Made by a program: the position numbers and the translations under genes. Shown here piece after piece: positions 38,763 to 50,484 of a stretch of 64,000 nucleotides of DNA; the stretch's first letter is position 1; every line of letters starts with the position of its first letter. Origin of the DNA: Hypomesus transpacificus (lineage: Eukaryota; Chordata; Actinopteri; Osmeriformes; Osmeridae); NCBI RefSeq assembly GCF_021917145.1, contig NC_061068.1, positions 3,458,768 through 3,522,767 on the forward strand, in the 5' to 3' direction. The notes beneath the pieces are model-generated. The model saw only the letters and a list, made by a program, of their open reading frames with translations. It ran no database searches and was not told where the DNA came from.

Positions 38763-39440
38763 AGAGTTGGATGAGAGAGATAGAAAGTAATTACTCCATC
38801 GGTAAACCCTCCACTCAAGTCTTTGAACAACAGTCACAATGAAGCATCAATTAAGAACTATTCAGAGAGCGAGCCGGAGAGAGCGAGCGAGTGATTATAC
38901 AGCACTTGCCTCCTCACTGTCAGCAACACAGCGAACACAAGCTGGCTGCTTTATGCCGACTTCACTGCTCAGGCAGATTGTGCAGCGATGCAGGATGGTA
39001 AAGCTCTCTGTTTAAATCACAGGATATTCAGGAAGTTTTGGCAAAAGCGTTGTACAAACGGAGCTGTTGTTTAGTGGATCAGGAAAGGTTGAACGTCAGA
39101 TGATCCTCACAGGTTTCTACTTCCGTATCTCTCTCTCTCCCTTTCTCTCTCCCCTTGCTCTTTCTTTTCATCTTTGTTCTATCCCTTTTTCTCTTTACAT
39201 CATGTTCCTTCTTTTTAATCTCTCTCTCTCATACACACACACACATACAAAGAGTGCTGGATGATTGACGACTCTTTGTCGTTACATCCGGCCCCACTCC
39301 CTGTAAATGCAATCTAACCTAATAAAGCCTCGTCCAATCATATGCCTCTGGGGATTCCCCCAAACCCCCCCCCCCCCAGGAGAGCAGATGCTCCAGAGAG
39401 CTGACAGGACACTCCCAGCACCTGATCCATCACTGGAGAG

Positions 39441-39454
39441 ATGTGTGTGTGTGT

Positions 39455-39513
<59 letters not shown>
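39441..39513. repeat. GT microsatellite
   Basis: About 72 bp of GT with one TCTG interruption. Confidence 0.95.
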
Positions 39514-39514
<1 letters not shown>

Positions 39515-39842
39515 AGGAGGGATTGCGGATGTGATGTGAGCAGGAGGTGGAGAGCAGGGTGTGTCAGGAGAGAGCGGGATGAGAATGGAGGTGGATTACA
39601 GAGGAAGTGAGGGAGGAAGAGTGGTGGGGGGGTGGGTGAGGAGGGTGGAGAGGGCAGGAAGAGAAAGGAAGGCGTTGACACTTCTGACCTGTAGCTTCCA
39701 CATCTAGCTTACAGTTTACAACCTCCAGCCTCTATCCTCCAACCTTCATCCTCCTTTTTCCCCCAGCTTCCATATCCCAGTCTAGTGACTAGCCTCTAGG
39801 CTCCAGCTCTGGGTATCAGATTGTCCATGGAGGGGAAGGGTG

Positions 39843-39865
39843 GTGGGGGGGGGGGGGGGGGGGGG
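39843..39865. repeat. G homopolymer
   Basis: GGTGG followed by a run of about 20 G. Length is likely uncertain in the assembly. Confidence 0.85.
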
Positions 39866-39869
39866 TGGT

Positions 39870-41145
39870 AGAGGATAGACATAGGCTGGGGAGAAGATAA
39901 GATGCTGTTACATAGGAATAGGATTGGGAGTATCAGAAACATCTAGTAAGGCTGAGAACATCAGGGAGATGATCCCTTCCCCCAGAGACAGATCAGATCA
40001 TTTCCATACCACATGTCAGCTTTTCTCATACAACATGTGTGTGTGTGGTGTGTGTGTGTGTGCGTGTGTGTGGTGTGCGTGCGTGCGTGATGTCAGTTTC
40101 CTCAGAAAATAGCATCTGCTAAGTGATGAGAGCGTGCAGAGAAGTGAGATGATTCAAGGGTGCCATTACAATGATCGTCATGAAGCTGTTTAGGGTATCA
40201 ATGGCCCTGTTTTACTTGATTCCATGTCTCCTGGGCGTGAATGAGTCACCAAGTTGTGTCTCACGCCTGGGCACAGCCTCTGTTCACGGCTCCCTTCCAA
40301 CAACAACCATCATTATCATCCCTCCGGAAGAGTCCGTCGAGCACAGAGCTATTTCCAAACCCCCTGTCCGACACCCAACGTTTTACTTGCAACACATGCT
40401 CGCCGTCTAAAAATACTTCCCCCGGCGTCCAGCCTGGAGATAAAACCCTCCATTGTTCTGTGAGCTGCTGGAGCCTGCTGGTCGGACAGGGTTAGGGCCT
40501 CTGCCAGGCCCCCAGGCCCCCAGTCCCAGCGCTGGAACAGGGGGGAGACACAGTTCAGCGGCTCTACGGAGGAGGAACTCACCACCACAGCCAGGACAGT
40601 CCACAGCTATGGAACTATTTATAGCGGGGAAACACATGTCGATAAAGTTTGGTATGTTTGTACGTGTGGCGTTACAGTACACAAACGCGTGGTGATATTT
40701 GAATAGATATATCGCAGGAAAGTATGTATGGTGATAAGATAAAGCGTGTGCTGCAAAGTGATGATTCATTCATTTAGCAGATGCTTTAGTCCACAGCAAC
40801 ATACAAGAGAGGGATCAACCCCAGCCCACCAGGGTCAAATCAGAGGGTACTTTAGATCGGAGGATTCAACTGAGGTAACAAGGATTCAAGCAAGGTAACT
40901 AGGCCACAGGAGAGGGTGGATCAGTCTGGAATGAGACGCAGCCCTGATTCCCCACTGTTGTTTCATCTGGGTCAGTGAGGGAGGGGGAATGGGCTGCTCC
41001 CATTGATTTTTCCCCTCCTAATGGATTTCATTGGAGCCCTCATGTTTCTGCATTAATATTTCACTACTTCTCCCTCTCCATTTCCTGAGCTGTAAAAGCT
41101 TAGCCATGCAGGCTCGCTGTGTGTGTGCGTGCGTGCAGAGCAGGG
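39870..41145. other. Intergenic between pcbp4 and rbm15b, no gene seen
   Basis: The genes converge on this region. I find no supported exon. A SINE-tail-like fragment (CATTTAGCAGATGCTTTAGT) lies at about 40771. Confidence 0.5.
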
Positions 41146-41250
41146 CAGGGGCTAGCCAGAATCATCTTTTTGGATAGGCCTAGAAAAAAATAGGCATCTT
41201 TATATGTATTTACTTTGCAATGTGCACCGCGTATTATTTCAAAATACAAT
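41146..41250. mobile_element. Partial hAT element related to the one at 10170-10350
   Basis: CAGGGGCTAGCCAGAATCAT and the following GGATAGGCCTAGAAAAAAAT, ATAGGCATCTTTA and TTTACTTTGCAATGTGCACC match the left half of the 10170-10350 element. I could not find the matching right end. Confidence 0.6.
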
Positions 41251-41769
41251 CGTTTTATTGTATATGCTACTTGGAGCTACTTCGTTAGCCTATATGGCAT
41301 TTAGGCTATTAACATAAGACAGTGACTACACCAGTTACCAACTTGCCATGAAAATAAAACTCATACACTTTATATGCTCGACGCCTATGTCACAATTTAC
41401 CACGGCGGGCAGCACTATAAAATGGTACCTTACCTTTAGACGTAACAGGCATGACCTACATCTCAAGGCGCAGACGGCGAGAGTTGAATATTGTGATGAT
41501 TTCATCATAATCCAATGTATCTTTTCAGTTCACGCTCATATGAGAGTAAACTGAAGTGGTTCAGCCTGGCGCTTGTCATTGATGTCCGAAGACGATGTTG
41601 TTTTATGTCACTTGTTGAGAAAAGTTTCTCCACACTGCATGACGTTATTGGCAGTTACAGTTATTGTACTCTGAACTCTCTCTTCACAATTCTGCCAACT
41701 TTTTACTAAAACACTAAAACGGGTTGAGTGAAAAAGTGTAGTCAGTGCTTCAAAATTTAGCAGTCTTTT

Positions 41770-41832
41770 TAAACATGAGTATCTGTACTTCTACTTGAGT
41801 GGAGGCTGTGTGTACTTTTGTCATCTCTGATC
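41770..41832. repeat. Tol2-like hAT end fragment
   Basis: GTACTTCTACTTGAGTGG and TGTACTTTTGTCATCTCTG resemble the ends of Tol2-type hAT elements in fish. The other end was not found. Confidence 0.35.
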
Positions 41833-42227
41833 AGCAGGAAGCCAGTTACTGGAGAAGAAGTGGCCGCATGGCTGGCGTCTTGGCTGTGCTGCCACCTAGT
41901 GTTTCAAGATGGGATTTGAAGGAATTCCACATGCCGAGCTAATAATCACTCTTCTTGCATAGATACCTTCAGATTAATACATATTGTATACACAAGTATG
42001 AAAAAAAATGTGTAACATATCTTTATCGTGAAATATTATATCATTAAATTTGGCATTATTTTATGACAGTATTTGTTCACCAATCACTGTGGATCTGACA
42101 CCAGCTCACTGTGGCCTACATCCCCCACAGAGTATTCATGATAAATCCTCTTAGACACGCCTTTTGTTTGTGTGATGATTAAATAAAACCTCGCCCTGAC
42201 AAAGAGTGAAAAACGATCATAAAATGT

Positions 42228-42233
42228 TTTATT
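42228..42233 (-). terminator. Candidate poly(A) signal of rbm15b
   Basis: AATAAA on the minus strand about 1.6 kb after the rbm15b stop. The stretch between (42234-43804) has no other supported gene and is the probable 3' UTR. Confidence 0.35.
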
Positions 42234-43804
42234 ACATAATTCATACAGAATACATGTTCACATGTAGACAGAGCCAAAGAATAACAAGGGGAGAGTTTCA
42301 TGTTTCAAACCGATTGTCAAGTAGTAACCTACTCATTCTCGTGTTGTCGCCATCTTTGCTCAGTCCAATCTACAGGGGTTACAATAACAAAACATTTGAA
42401 CTGTAAGTGTTTAAAGTCACACCAGCACACCGGTAGTGTCTAGTCTACACACTTGGCAAATGTGTGAGCAAGCGTCAACCACAATGTGACATCTAGTAAA
42501 CCGTTCTATTGCTCCCATTTGGTGGGTTAGAGTATTTTTACTGTCTTGGATCACAAAATTATTAAGAACATGTGCAGGGCATGGATTGCATTGGAGTGTT
42601 TTGAGACAAGCACTGTATAATAAATAGGTACAAAGGGTTTAAACAAACATTGGGGAAATGCACTTGAATAAAAACCGGTTTCCAAACGATGAGTTCCGGC
42701 GTTGCGGCCGTGAAGAAGACAGTTGACGGAGGGACACACAGGCCTCGGAGGAGGAGACGCCAGAGTCCACGCCGGGAACAGGCTGTGCCGAAAGTCAGTT
42801 ACGTAACCACGGCAACGCCACAAATCTTTCTAGGAGGTAGAGACAGCCTCGATCAGAGCCGTCCAACCCTGCTCCTGGAGAGACGCCCCTCAAGGTGTTC
42901 TGGTCAACCCCGTCGGAAACACCTCACCTACAGAGGAGCTGTCCAGGAACATGGTTGCTCAGCCCTGCCCTTGACCAGTAGTCTTGTCAGAAATCACACA
43001 TGTCACATGACCGGGCAACTGCCCGCCATGTTCACTATGGGATGGATGGACTGATGGATGGGAAGTTGGATGGATCGATGGATGGATGAATAAAAGGTCG
43101 ATTAAAATGATATAGGTTTCTGATAACAAGGACAGCTGTAATGATTTAGATTTGGAGAATAAAGAACATTTAAAGTAGCTAATACAACATCTTCAATGAC
43201 AACTGCTTCAATTCAACGTCAAATGAACAAGCCTCCAGGACTGAGTGGATGTTTCTGGCAAAGAACGAACCAAGCTCGTCCATCTTGCATGCAACGTCAG
43301 CTTCTAAAAACACTCAAAAAAGAGAACTTCTGGAATGGTTCAATAAAAACAAAGTCAAACATCCAATCATTCACCGTGGGGCTTACGGACCGCTTAGTGT
43401 GAGACAGATCAGCTTGGTCAATTCAGGTTCATACAAAACAACAAACAACAACAAAGAGTAAAAACAGAACAACAAAAACAATCCCTCGGTTGTCGTGTTT
43501 CAGTTATAAAACAATTCGGTCTCTACGTAGGACTACATTTCCATTCCTCCTTTGTAAATTCAAACTTAAGACCCCCCCCTTTAGCACTCCGTTTCCCAGG
43601 GTGCATTTAGTGTGTTTCTTCTTGGTAGTGTGAGCATGGCGGAGGGAGGCAGTGGAGTGAAGAGAGAGTTCAGAGGAGCAAGCAGGCAGTGAGATAGGCT
43701 GACATGCATTCCTTTGTTTCTCCACTAACAGTCATCCTCGGTTCCACCATGTCACCCTACTCCTGCTGCAGCGCCCCCTTCCTGTGGAGTTGAGTGTGAC
43801 AGTC

Positions 43805-46369
43805 TCAGTTGGAGTCGCTGACCACCACTATGACCAGATGCTCCTCGTCCAGGTTACCCACAGTCCTTTTGGCTGTTTGCAAGTACTGCTGGGAAAACTC
43901 GCCCGGAGGGAAGGCGTAGAGCATAGCTCCACCCCCCGCTTCCTTAGCCCCTCCCACAGGAAGGCTGATGACGCCAGCAGCTTCCTTGTTCCTCAGGTAG
44001 GTCACCAGGTGGCGCAGCAACCGCACCTGCAGCCCCGGCTCTGGGGGCGGGGCTTCTCTGTCGATGGGGCCCTGAAGGGCCAATAGGACGGCGTATCCCT
44101 CGGGCCCGCCCATTTTGACCCTGCGTGTGACCTCGTCCAGCCTGGTCTGGTCCATGCGAAGGCGCTGGGCTATCTTCAGCTGGGCCAGCTTGCCCCCTCC
44201 TCCCTGGTTGTCCCTCAGGGCTGAGGAGAGGAAGGCCTTCCCCCCCTCCAGGAGGAACATGGAGGTGGGGAAGCTGCTGTTCTTCAGGGCAAAGAAGCCC
44301 TGCCAGGCCTTGGAAAGGGCCTGGGCATACTCGGACAGCGAGCCGGGGGTGCGGGGGTCAGCCTGGGACTCGATACTGGAGCGGTGCGAGTGCTGCTGGT
44401 AGTGGTTGTTGTGGCGGTCGGCGTCTGCAGACCTCTTGTGGCGGCCCGAGGTCTCCGGAGCGGCGCCGCCGTCCTCGGTGGAGTGGCGCCCGCTGTCGGG
44501 GGTGTGGTCGCGTTGGGGCTCGGTGGTGGAGTCGGGAGCTCTCACCCGGGCTCTGTCTGGGCTGGCCTCGGGGGAGATGGGGCCCACGGGGACTCCTCCC
44601 CCTCTGACCTTCGACCTCCCCCTCTCTCTCTCCTCCGTCTGCCTCTCTTCGGACAGACTCCTGCTCCGGCTCCTCCTCTTGCACCTCTCCCCTCCTCCTC
44701 CTCCTCCGGCCCCCGCTCGTTCGACCTCCCTCTCCTTCATCCAGCGCTCCCTGCTCCTGCTCCTCCCCCGGCCTCCCCTCCCTCCCCCTCCGAAGGCCTC
44801 CGCGGGGCCCCGGCGCTCCAGACTGCGGGTGGGGCTGGAGGGGAAGTCTCTGTCCAGCCTCTCCAGCACCCTCTCCCTCTCCCTGAGGGCGTGGCTGGGC
44901 GGGGAGCGGGGCGAGCGCGAGGAGCGCTCTCTGGGACGCAGCTCTCTCTCCAGGCTGCGGTGGTGCCCTCCGTAGCCCTCCGGCAGCAGGTCAAAGTGGG
45001 CCGGCAGAGGCACGGGAGGCTGGTAGCCCTGGGGGTAGGTGCGGGTCTCCTCCACCTTGGCAAAGTCCACCCTGAGCCTGCGTTCCGGGCCCCCCAGGGG
45101 GAAGCCCCTCATCTGGGTGCAGGCGGCCTGGGAGGCATCCAGGCTCTCGTACTGGATGTAGGCAAAGCTGTCCCCCTTCACGTAGTCGATGTTCCGGATG
45201 CTTCCGAAGCGGTCGAATTCCCTCGCCAACGCCGCCAGGGAGTTCCCAGGGCCTAGCCCGCCCACCCAGAGTCGCGTGGTCGGGTTGGCCTTGCCATAGC
45301 CAATCTTCACCGGGTTGCCTCCGATGACCCGGCCCTGCATGGCGACCTTTGCCCTGTGGGCCATGTCCAGGTTCTGGAACTTGAGGAAGGCGTAGGCTCC
45401 GCCCTGGCCGCGCGCGGGCCGTTTGATCACCACGTCCTCGATGATGCCGTACTTGTCGAAGCCCCTCCTTAGCTCGCCCTCTGTGACGTTGTGATCCAGG
45501 TTTCCGATGAAAAGGTTACTGGTCGCTCTCTGGTCGTCCTCTGGCTTTAAGTCCTCCACCACTGGCATGGGGAATCCGTATGGCCGCCCCCTCTCATCCA
45601 ACATCCCATAATAGTCTAATATCCTCTCCCTCTCCCTGCTCAGCCCCGGACCCTCAACGGGGTAGTGCCTGGGCCGAATGTCGCGGAGGCTACTCGCTGG
45701 CCCGGGGGGAGAGAGGGAGCGCTGTCTGTAGGGGTAAGGCGGGGCATGAAGGGGTAGGTAACCGACGTCGGGAGGCGTGCAGCTGCGGCGTCTGACATAC
45801 ATAGGCTCTACCTTCAGGGGCCGGTCGTACAGAACTAACCTGGTGGATTTGGCGTGCCTCGCTTCTTTAGCATCTTCCGGATGCCTGAAATTTACGTAGG
45901 CTACACGGCCAAGTTCCGGAGTATGCGAAAGCTTCACACTCACGTCTCCGAACTTTTTAAACTCGTGAAATAACCCATCCTCCACATCTTCGTCGGAGAC
46001 CTGCGAGCCTAGATTACTAATGAGTAATGTTTTGTATTCCAGGTTACCCGCTCCTCGTGTACTCGGAAGCTCGGGTTTGGGAAGTGCGGTTGAAGTCCGT
46101 AGAGGTGGGCGGCTGATTAGACCGAGCTCGTGGTGCGGTGGTCTGTGGTGAATTTCTACGCCGGCCGCGCGTTCCTCTCTCAACCGAGGCTTCTCTCGCT
46201 CTCTGCTCCGGGCCTTGTGCTTAAGGTAGCTTCGACTCTCGGCCAGCAGAGCCATGCGCGGTGGCGGAAGGTCCTCCCTGCGTGCTCCGTCTCGTTCCCT
46301 CTCTCTTTCCCGTATTCGTTTCGCTAGAGCCCGGCTAGGACTGGTATCTCTCCCGGCCTGTCGCTTCAT
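43805..46369 (-). CDS. rbm15b: RNA-binding protein 15B, single-exon, 854 aa
   Basis: An uninterrupted frame from ATG (46369) to stop (43805). RBM15B is a SPEN-family nuclear protein that binds RNA and recruits the m6A methyltransferase complex, and it also acts in splicing and export. Domains in order: RS/RE-rich N-terminus (1-110); RRM1 about 112-191 (LLISNLG, VAYVNF); RRM2 about 283-360 (LFIGNLD, AYAFLKF); RRM3 about 364-440 (LWVGGLG, FAYIQY); a long Arg/Ser/Glu-rich low-complexity middle; and a C-terminal SPOC domain about 695-854 (WQGFFALKNSSFPTSMFLL, AGVISLPVGG, AFPPGEFSQQYL). Family members are commonly intronless over the coding region and of similar length (human RBM15B is about 890 aa). 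RBM15B is preferred to RBM15 because manf is next door, as in human 3p21. Long antisense frames overlap it because of GC-rich codons and are not genes. Confidence 0.94.
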   Translation of the reverse strand: MKRQAGRDTSPSRALAKRIRERERERDGARREDLPPPRMALLAESRSYLKHKARSREREKPRLREERAAGVEIHHRPPHHELGLISRPPLRTSTALPKPELPSTRGAGNLEYKTLLISNLGSQVSDEDVEDGLFHEFKKFGDVSVKLSHTPELGRVAYVNFRHPEDAKEARHAKSTRLVLYDRPLKVEPMYVRRRSCTPPDVGYLPLHAPPYPYRQRSLSPPGPASSLRDIRPRHYPVEGPGLSRERERILDYYGMLDERGRPYGFPMPVVEDLKPEDDQRATSNLFIGNLDHNVTEGELRRGFDKYGIIEDVVIKRPARGQGGAYAFLKFQNLDMAHRAKVAMQGRVIGGNPVKIGYGKANPTTRLWVGGLGPGNSLAALAREFDRFGSIRNIDYVKGDSFAYIQYESLDASQAACTQMRGFPLGGPERRLRVDFAKVEETRTYPQGYQPPVPLPAHFDLLPEGYGGHHRSLERELRPRERSSRSPRSPPSHALRERERVLERLDRDFPSSPTRSLERRGPAEAFGGGGRGGRGRSRSRERWMKEREVERAGAGGGGGGERCKRRSRSRSLSEERQTEERERGRSKVRGGGVPVGPISPEASPDRARVRAPDSTTEPQRDHTPDSGRHSTEDGGAAPETSGRHKRSADADRHNNHYQQHSHRSSIESQADPRTPGSLSEYAQALSKAWQGFFALKNSSFPTSMFLLEGGKAFLSSALRDNQGGGGKLAQLKIAQRLRMDQTRLDEVTRRVKMGGPEGYAVLLALQGPIDREAPPPEPGLQVRLLRHLVTYLRNKEAAGVISLPVGGAKEAGGGAMLYAFPPGEFSQQYLQTAKRTVGNLDEEHLVIVVVSDSN

Positions 46370-46574
46370 CCTCCTATGATGGAGCCCAAACTTTTCAGTG
46401 TGTGCAAACCGAATCCGGTCTGTGAAGCTAATTCCTCAACGTGCAGAGATTACAAAGAAACGACGGCTTCCGAGACGTTACACAAACTCTTGTATCATCA
46501 AGCGACTGCATATAATCCAAAATAAATGGGAAATACATTAAAAAACAAATGAGCATCAGTGGACCTGCAACAAC

Positions 46575-46585
46575 GCCGCCATCTT
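46575..46585 (-). promoter_or_regulatory. YY1-type motif upstream of rbm15b
   Basis: The minus strand reads AAGATGGCGGC, the core YY1 site typical of TATA-less promoters, about 210 bp upstream of the rbm15b ATG. It probably lies near the transcription start, which is not visible directly. Confidence 0.55.
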
Positions 46586-46659
46586 GGACAAAAGGAATGT
46601 GTGCTTTCCGCCAATGGGAGGGGTTTGTCGGTGACGTCGATACAACGCAGGGAGGCAAA

Positions 46660-47716
46660 ATTCCTCACCTCGTTCCCGATATTCCCAAAATGAGATTTGG
46701 TATAGAATGTTTCTTGTCAGCAAACCCGTAATGACGCTTCGGCTTTAAGCACACTTACGAAGATTACGGTTTGGTCCTGTTATTTGACACAGGGTCAACT
46801 AAAATGAATATGCGTTTGCAGTACTGTAAACTTGACTCCTTTATGAATCACCATTCTGTATCAGATTATTTCATTCATTTTCAGGGGAAACAAATGTGAC
46901 CAAATTGCAAACCACATGTGGATATATCTTCAATCCAATGCATGAAACGAGAGGGAGGCCAAATACGTTTAGGACTAATTAAAAGGCAGAGTCTGAATGA
47001 TATGCATACAATTATAGGGTTGACCACCAACAAAAAGGTTAACTACACAGACACATTTTTCAGATTTTAATGAAAAAGTATAGTAGCACAGTTGTAATAA
47101 ACATTAGGGTCTTACGTGAAAGGTCAATGTGAAAGAGTTTAATTTAAAGATCTTTTCAAGTCTTGTTAAACTACCTCTCCTCAACTCTAAAACAACAAAA
47201 ACAAAATCTGTCCCTTCCCAACAAAAACTGATTACTGAAGTCTGGGGTGCAGTCTGGAGCATTGGCAAAGCTCACTTCATGCAAGTCACTTTAATTAAAA
47301 AACACCACACCTGAGATGTCAAATATTAGAAATAATTGAGGTACACTTGATTCTGGTCCCTTTACATGGCAACGTTGCACTTACGCAACTGCAGTGGCCT
47401 TTTGTAATTGAATATCAAATCAATAACACCTCAAATACATATGTATTCAACCCAAGTCTGGGAAAAATGTGGGGTTTTAGCTAAGATGCAGAGTGATTTG
47501 AAAGTGATGAGCCTGTCAATGGAGTCCCAAGTCCACCCCTGACTGGTGCAGTCATGTACCTACTCAAACTCTGGTGGTTCATTCACCGCACAGCGAACAT
47601 TACCCACCCAAAATGTTCATGTCCTTGGACCAATGCAGTACAGCCCTCTCCCTCCCCATCCACACACCTATTCCCCCCAAACCGGATCCATCACTGATAG
47701 TCCCATGGTCGAGCTT
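46660..47716 (-). other. Between rbm15b and manf; probable manf 3' UTR
   Basis: AT-rich unique sequence without supported coding exons. An ATTAAA on the minus strand at 47066-47071 could be the manf poly(A) signal, making a 3' UTR of about 650 bp. This is inferred. Confidence 0.35.
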
Positions 47717-49386
47717 TTACAGTTCCGTCCTTGCTTTGGCAGCATTGGGGGCGTACATGGGCATGAGTTCGTTGATTTTGCGGATAAAATCAGATTTCTC
47801 TGCGCAGCCTTTGCATGTCTCGCCCCACTCTTCCAGAATCTTCTTGAGGTCCTTCACCTTCAGCTTCTTCAGGTCCACTGTGCTCAGGTCCACCTGTTTG
47901 TCTGCAGGTGAGAAAGGGGGGCTTAACTTTGGACTTGGAAGGGGTTGTTTAACAAAAGGCTTATGGGTCACTTGGCCATTCATCGATTAACAAGTTAATT
48001 TGCCTGAATGGCCGCTAGAAAGTACTATGAGTTCAGAGTAGAGCAGAGTACTACTTGATTGATTACCAGGGAAAAACTGCACTTAGCCAGTGACATTACA
48101 GTGAGTCATAAACATTTTTTTAAACGACAACATCCTAAATAGGGATGCCTACATACCATATTTGAGTTCACAGATCTGGCTGTCCTTTTTCTTGAGCTTC
48201 TCACAGATCTTTTCCACTGGCGCGTGGTAGCTGAGAGGCTTGGATATCTCGTTGATGATCTTGGTGGCTGCATCACTTGTGGCACCAATGTAGTAACACT
48301 GGAAAAGACATACAAAAAAATTATATATATAAATCTGCACTTTATCGTTGTAGATTGGTAAAATTGTCTCGTCTGATTTGCATATTAGGTTAAGTTTTGG
48401 ACTGCGTACAGTAACAAAACATTTTGCCTATACAAAAGATCTTATCTCACAACCTACATTTTAGTTATCAATGTGCTATTATTCAAAGTTCTCTGTAAGC
48501 TGTGCCCCAGAGTTGTCAGCGCTACATCCAAATGTTGCTATTGTTGTTAGCTACACTGGCAAGGAAAGCACAACACTACGTCTGCCGTTTGGGATTTGCT
48601 AACGTCAACAGCAAAAAAAAACAAAGAATACTGATTAGGTTCTTCATCTGATCCTTACAAATCGGTTCTCCTTCCCCCTAGCATCCTTGCAGCTTTTAAC
48701 GAGGGCCTTCTCAATGGATGTGCTGTCAAACTTCACATTTTCGTCTTGAAGCAATTGGTAGAATTTTCCCAGGAAACCGACACACACTGTAATGAAATAT
48801 GATATGTTATACATTGCATATGTAAATGTATCCGTCATTGGAGATATACCACCTGTGTAGATTGATACTTTTCCTGAGATATTATATTCATATATAGATT
48901 ATGAACAATGAGCTGTAGCTACAAGATGTTTCCTGTTGATATTTAGCCAGTAGTTGCTAGATGAGTGTACTGTGCCCGTACTAAGCTACACAAGCTACCA
49001 CGTAGTAAAGCACCGATAAGTTCTTACCTTAGGAGTTATATTCTAGTAACTTAACTAGCTATAGATATTTTGAAAGGGGAATTCCCTCTCATCCTTAGCG
49101 AGCACTAAGCTATCAAGTCACTAAAGATGTATTTAGCTGCAGACCACGAATCAATCATAGGCCATCAACATTAGCTATTGGTAACAACACAATTAGAAGC
49201 CGTAGAATTAGAAGCTGTTATTTACCCAGGTAGCTAAAAAGTTAGAAAATGTATGTTGATCGCCAACTAGCTAGCTACATAGCTAGCTTCCTACCCACCT
49301 TCACAATCTCCTGCTTTCAGAGCATCAGTGGTGCTTGGAACCAAAGTCAGGGCCAGCGCCACCGATAAACCACTTAAACACAACAT
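47717..49386 (-). CDS. manf: Mesencephalic astrocyte-derived neurotrophic factor, complete, 4 exons
   Basis: Exons (minus strand, 5' to 3'): 49299-49386, 48659-48786, 48157-48298, 47717-47901, joining in phase to 180 aa (human is 182). MANF is a soluble ER-resident and secreted protein, induced by ER stress and protective for neurons and other secretory cells. Residues 1-21 or so form a signal peptide (hydrophobic [10 protein letters not shown]). The mature part has the eight conserved cysteines at 28, 31, 62, 73, 104, 115, 149 and 152. The first six belong to the saposin-like N-terminal domain; the last pair forms the CKGC motif of the SAP-like C-terminal domain. The C-terminus ARTEL resembles the human RTDL ER-retention signal. 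The start gives a clean signal peptide and is the only in-frame ATG. It lies between dock3 and rbm15b on the same strand, the order known in mammals. Confidence 0.97.
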
Positions 49387-49562
49387 CTCACGATGAACGA
49401 GTAAATCAATGAAGCTAGCTAAAGGTACACGATAAAGAAGATGAACCTACAGGTCATATACATCAGCTAGTGGATGTACTATGCTGACGCCGGTAAGTAA
49501 GCACGCAATGTTCTGAATCTGCAAAGCTTCCTGCTGGACACGTCGTCATATACTAATATCCT

Positions 49563-49666
49563 ATTGGTTGTAACCTCACTTCTCGCGTACGTCACTCCAC
49601 GCACCTTCCGCTGATTGGATATTGGAAGACTCTGGGAACATCGTCGAGTTGTCGCCATTCGATTGG
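49563..49666 (-). promoter_or_regulatory. CCAAT-box cluster upstream of manf
   Basis: Four CCAAT boxes on the minus strand (ATTGG on plus at 49563, 49614, 49621, 49662), with a CRE-like TGACGTAC at about 49588-49595, lie 175-280 bp upstream of the manf ATG. Mammalian MANF is driven by ER-stress elements that combine CCAAT with CCACG. I did not find an exact CCAAT-N9-CCACG arrangement here. Confidence 0.4.
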
Positions 49667-49699
49667 GCAAAATCGACTTTGGCCAGCATTGTAGGAAAG

Positions 49700-50476
49700 A
49701 TTTGAACGAAGTTATGTGAATGCCACAAATCCACAAACAATTTATTACCAATAAATTGGACTATGTCCGTTTTCAAATCCCGTTCAGCAAATCATATATT
49801 TTCATGTTTGCTAACCTGAAAAACCTATGCTGAAAATGCGGATTAATGTTGAATATGGATCAAGGTATGTTCAGTTGGATTCTAGATTCAGGGACTTTCT
49901 TTCACTGAAAAAATACACTAATGAAATAATGACAGCTGTAAACAGTACTGAGTCAATAAAACATCTTTAATGTATGGCATTAATTATGAATTCCACAACA
50001 AAGCTGTTAAGTGAGTAGGAAAAAGTGTGTATTTACATCTAAAATCCACATCACAGTTTATTCATGCTAACACAATATATACTGTACAATAGATACTTTC
50101 AGAGCAAATTGTACAAATGTTTTCATATTCCCTTCGTTGGATTTTGTCTTCGAAGCAAAACACACAGAATAACCAAAAATAATTAGGCAAATGAAAGTCA
50201 CATTTTTGTATGTTTTTCTCTACTTTTAAAAACACATTTACATCAGAAAGTACAAGGCAGACAATTAATCACAATCTATACAGGTTTTGCTCTTGTTTAT
50301 CTTTATAAATACACTGTTCGCCCCCCAGGGTTATGTACATAGAAATAAACTTGCCTGCCAAGATAGCATGGAGACCCACATAGATCTCCAACGCAGTTAT
50401 ATCTGCTGTTCTGCCTCTCTTCCATCACTCTCTCACCAGAAATCTCACCCCAGATCCGGTTCTGTCAGAACGTAGT
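49700..50476. other. Between manf promoter and hAT element; possible end of dock3 transcript
   Basis: AT-rich, no coding exon. An AATAAA on the minus strand at 50057-50062 could be the dock3 poly(A) signal, which would give dock3 a 3' UTR of about 5 kb. This is inference only. Confidence 0.3.
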
Positions 50477-50484
50477 CATACAAC

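Noticed and set aside
44384-45256. 290-codon plus-strand frame opposite rbm15b
   Set aside because: The minus strand holds three RRMs and a SPOC domain; the plus-strand frame is a GC-rich shadow with no domain.
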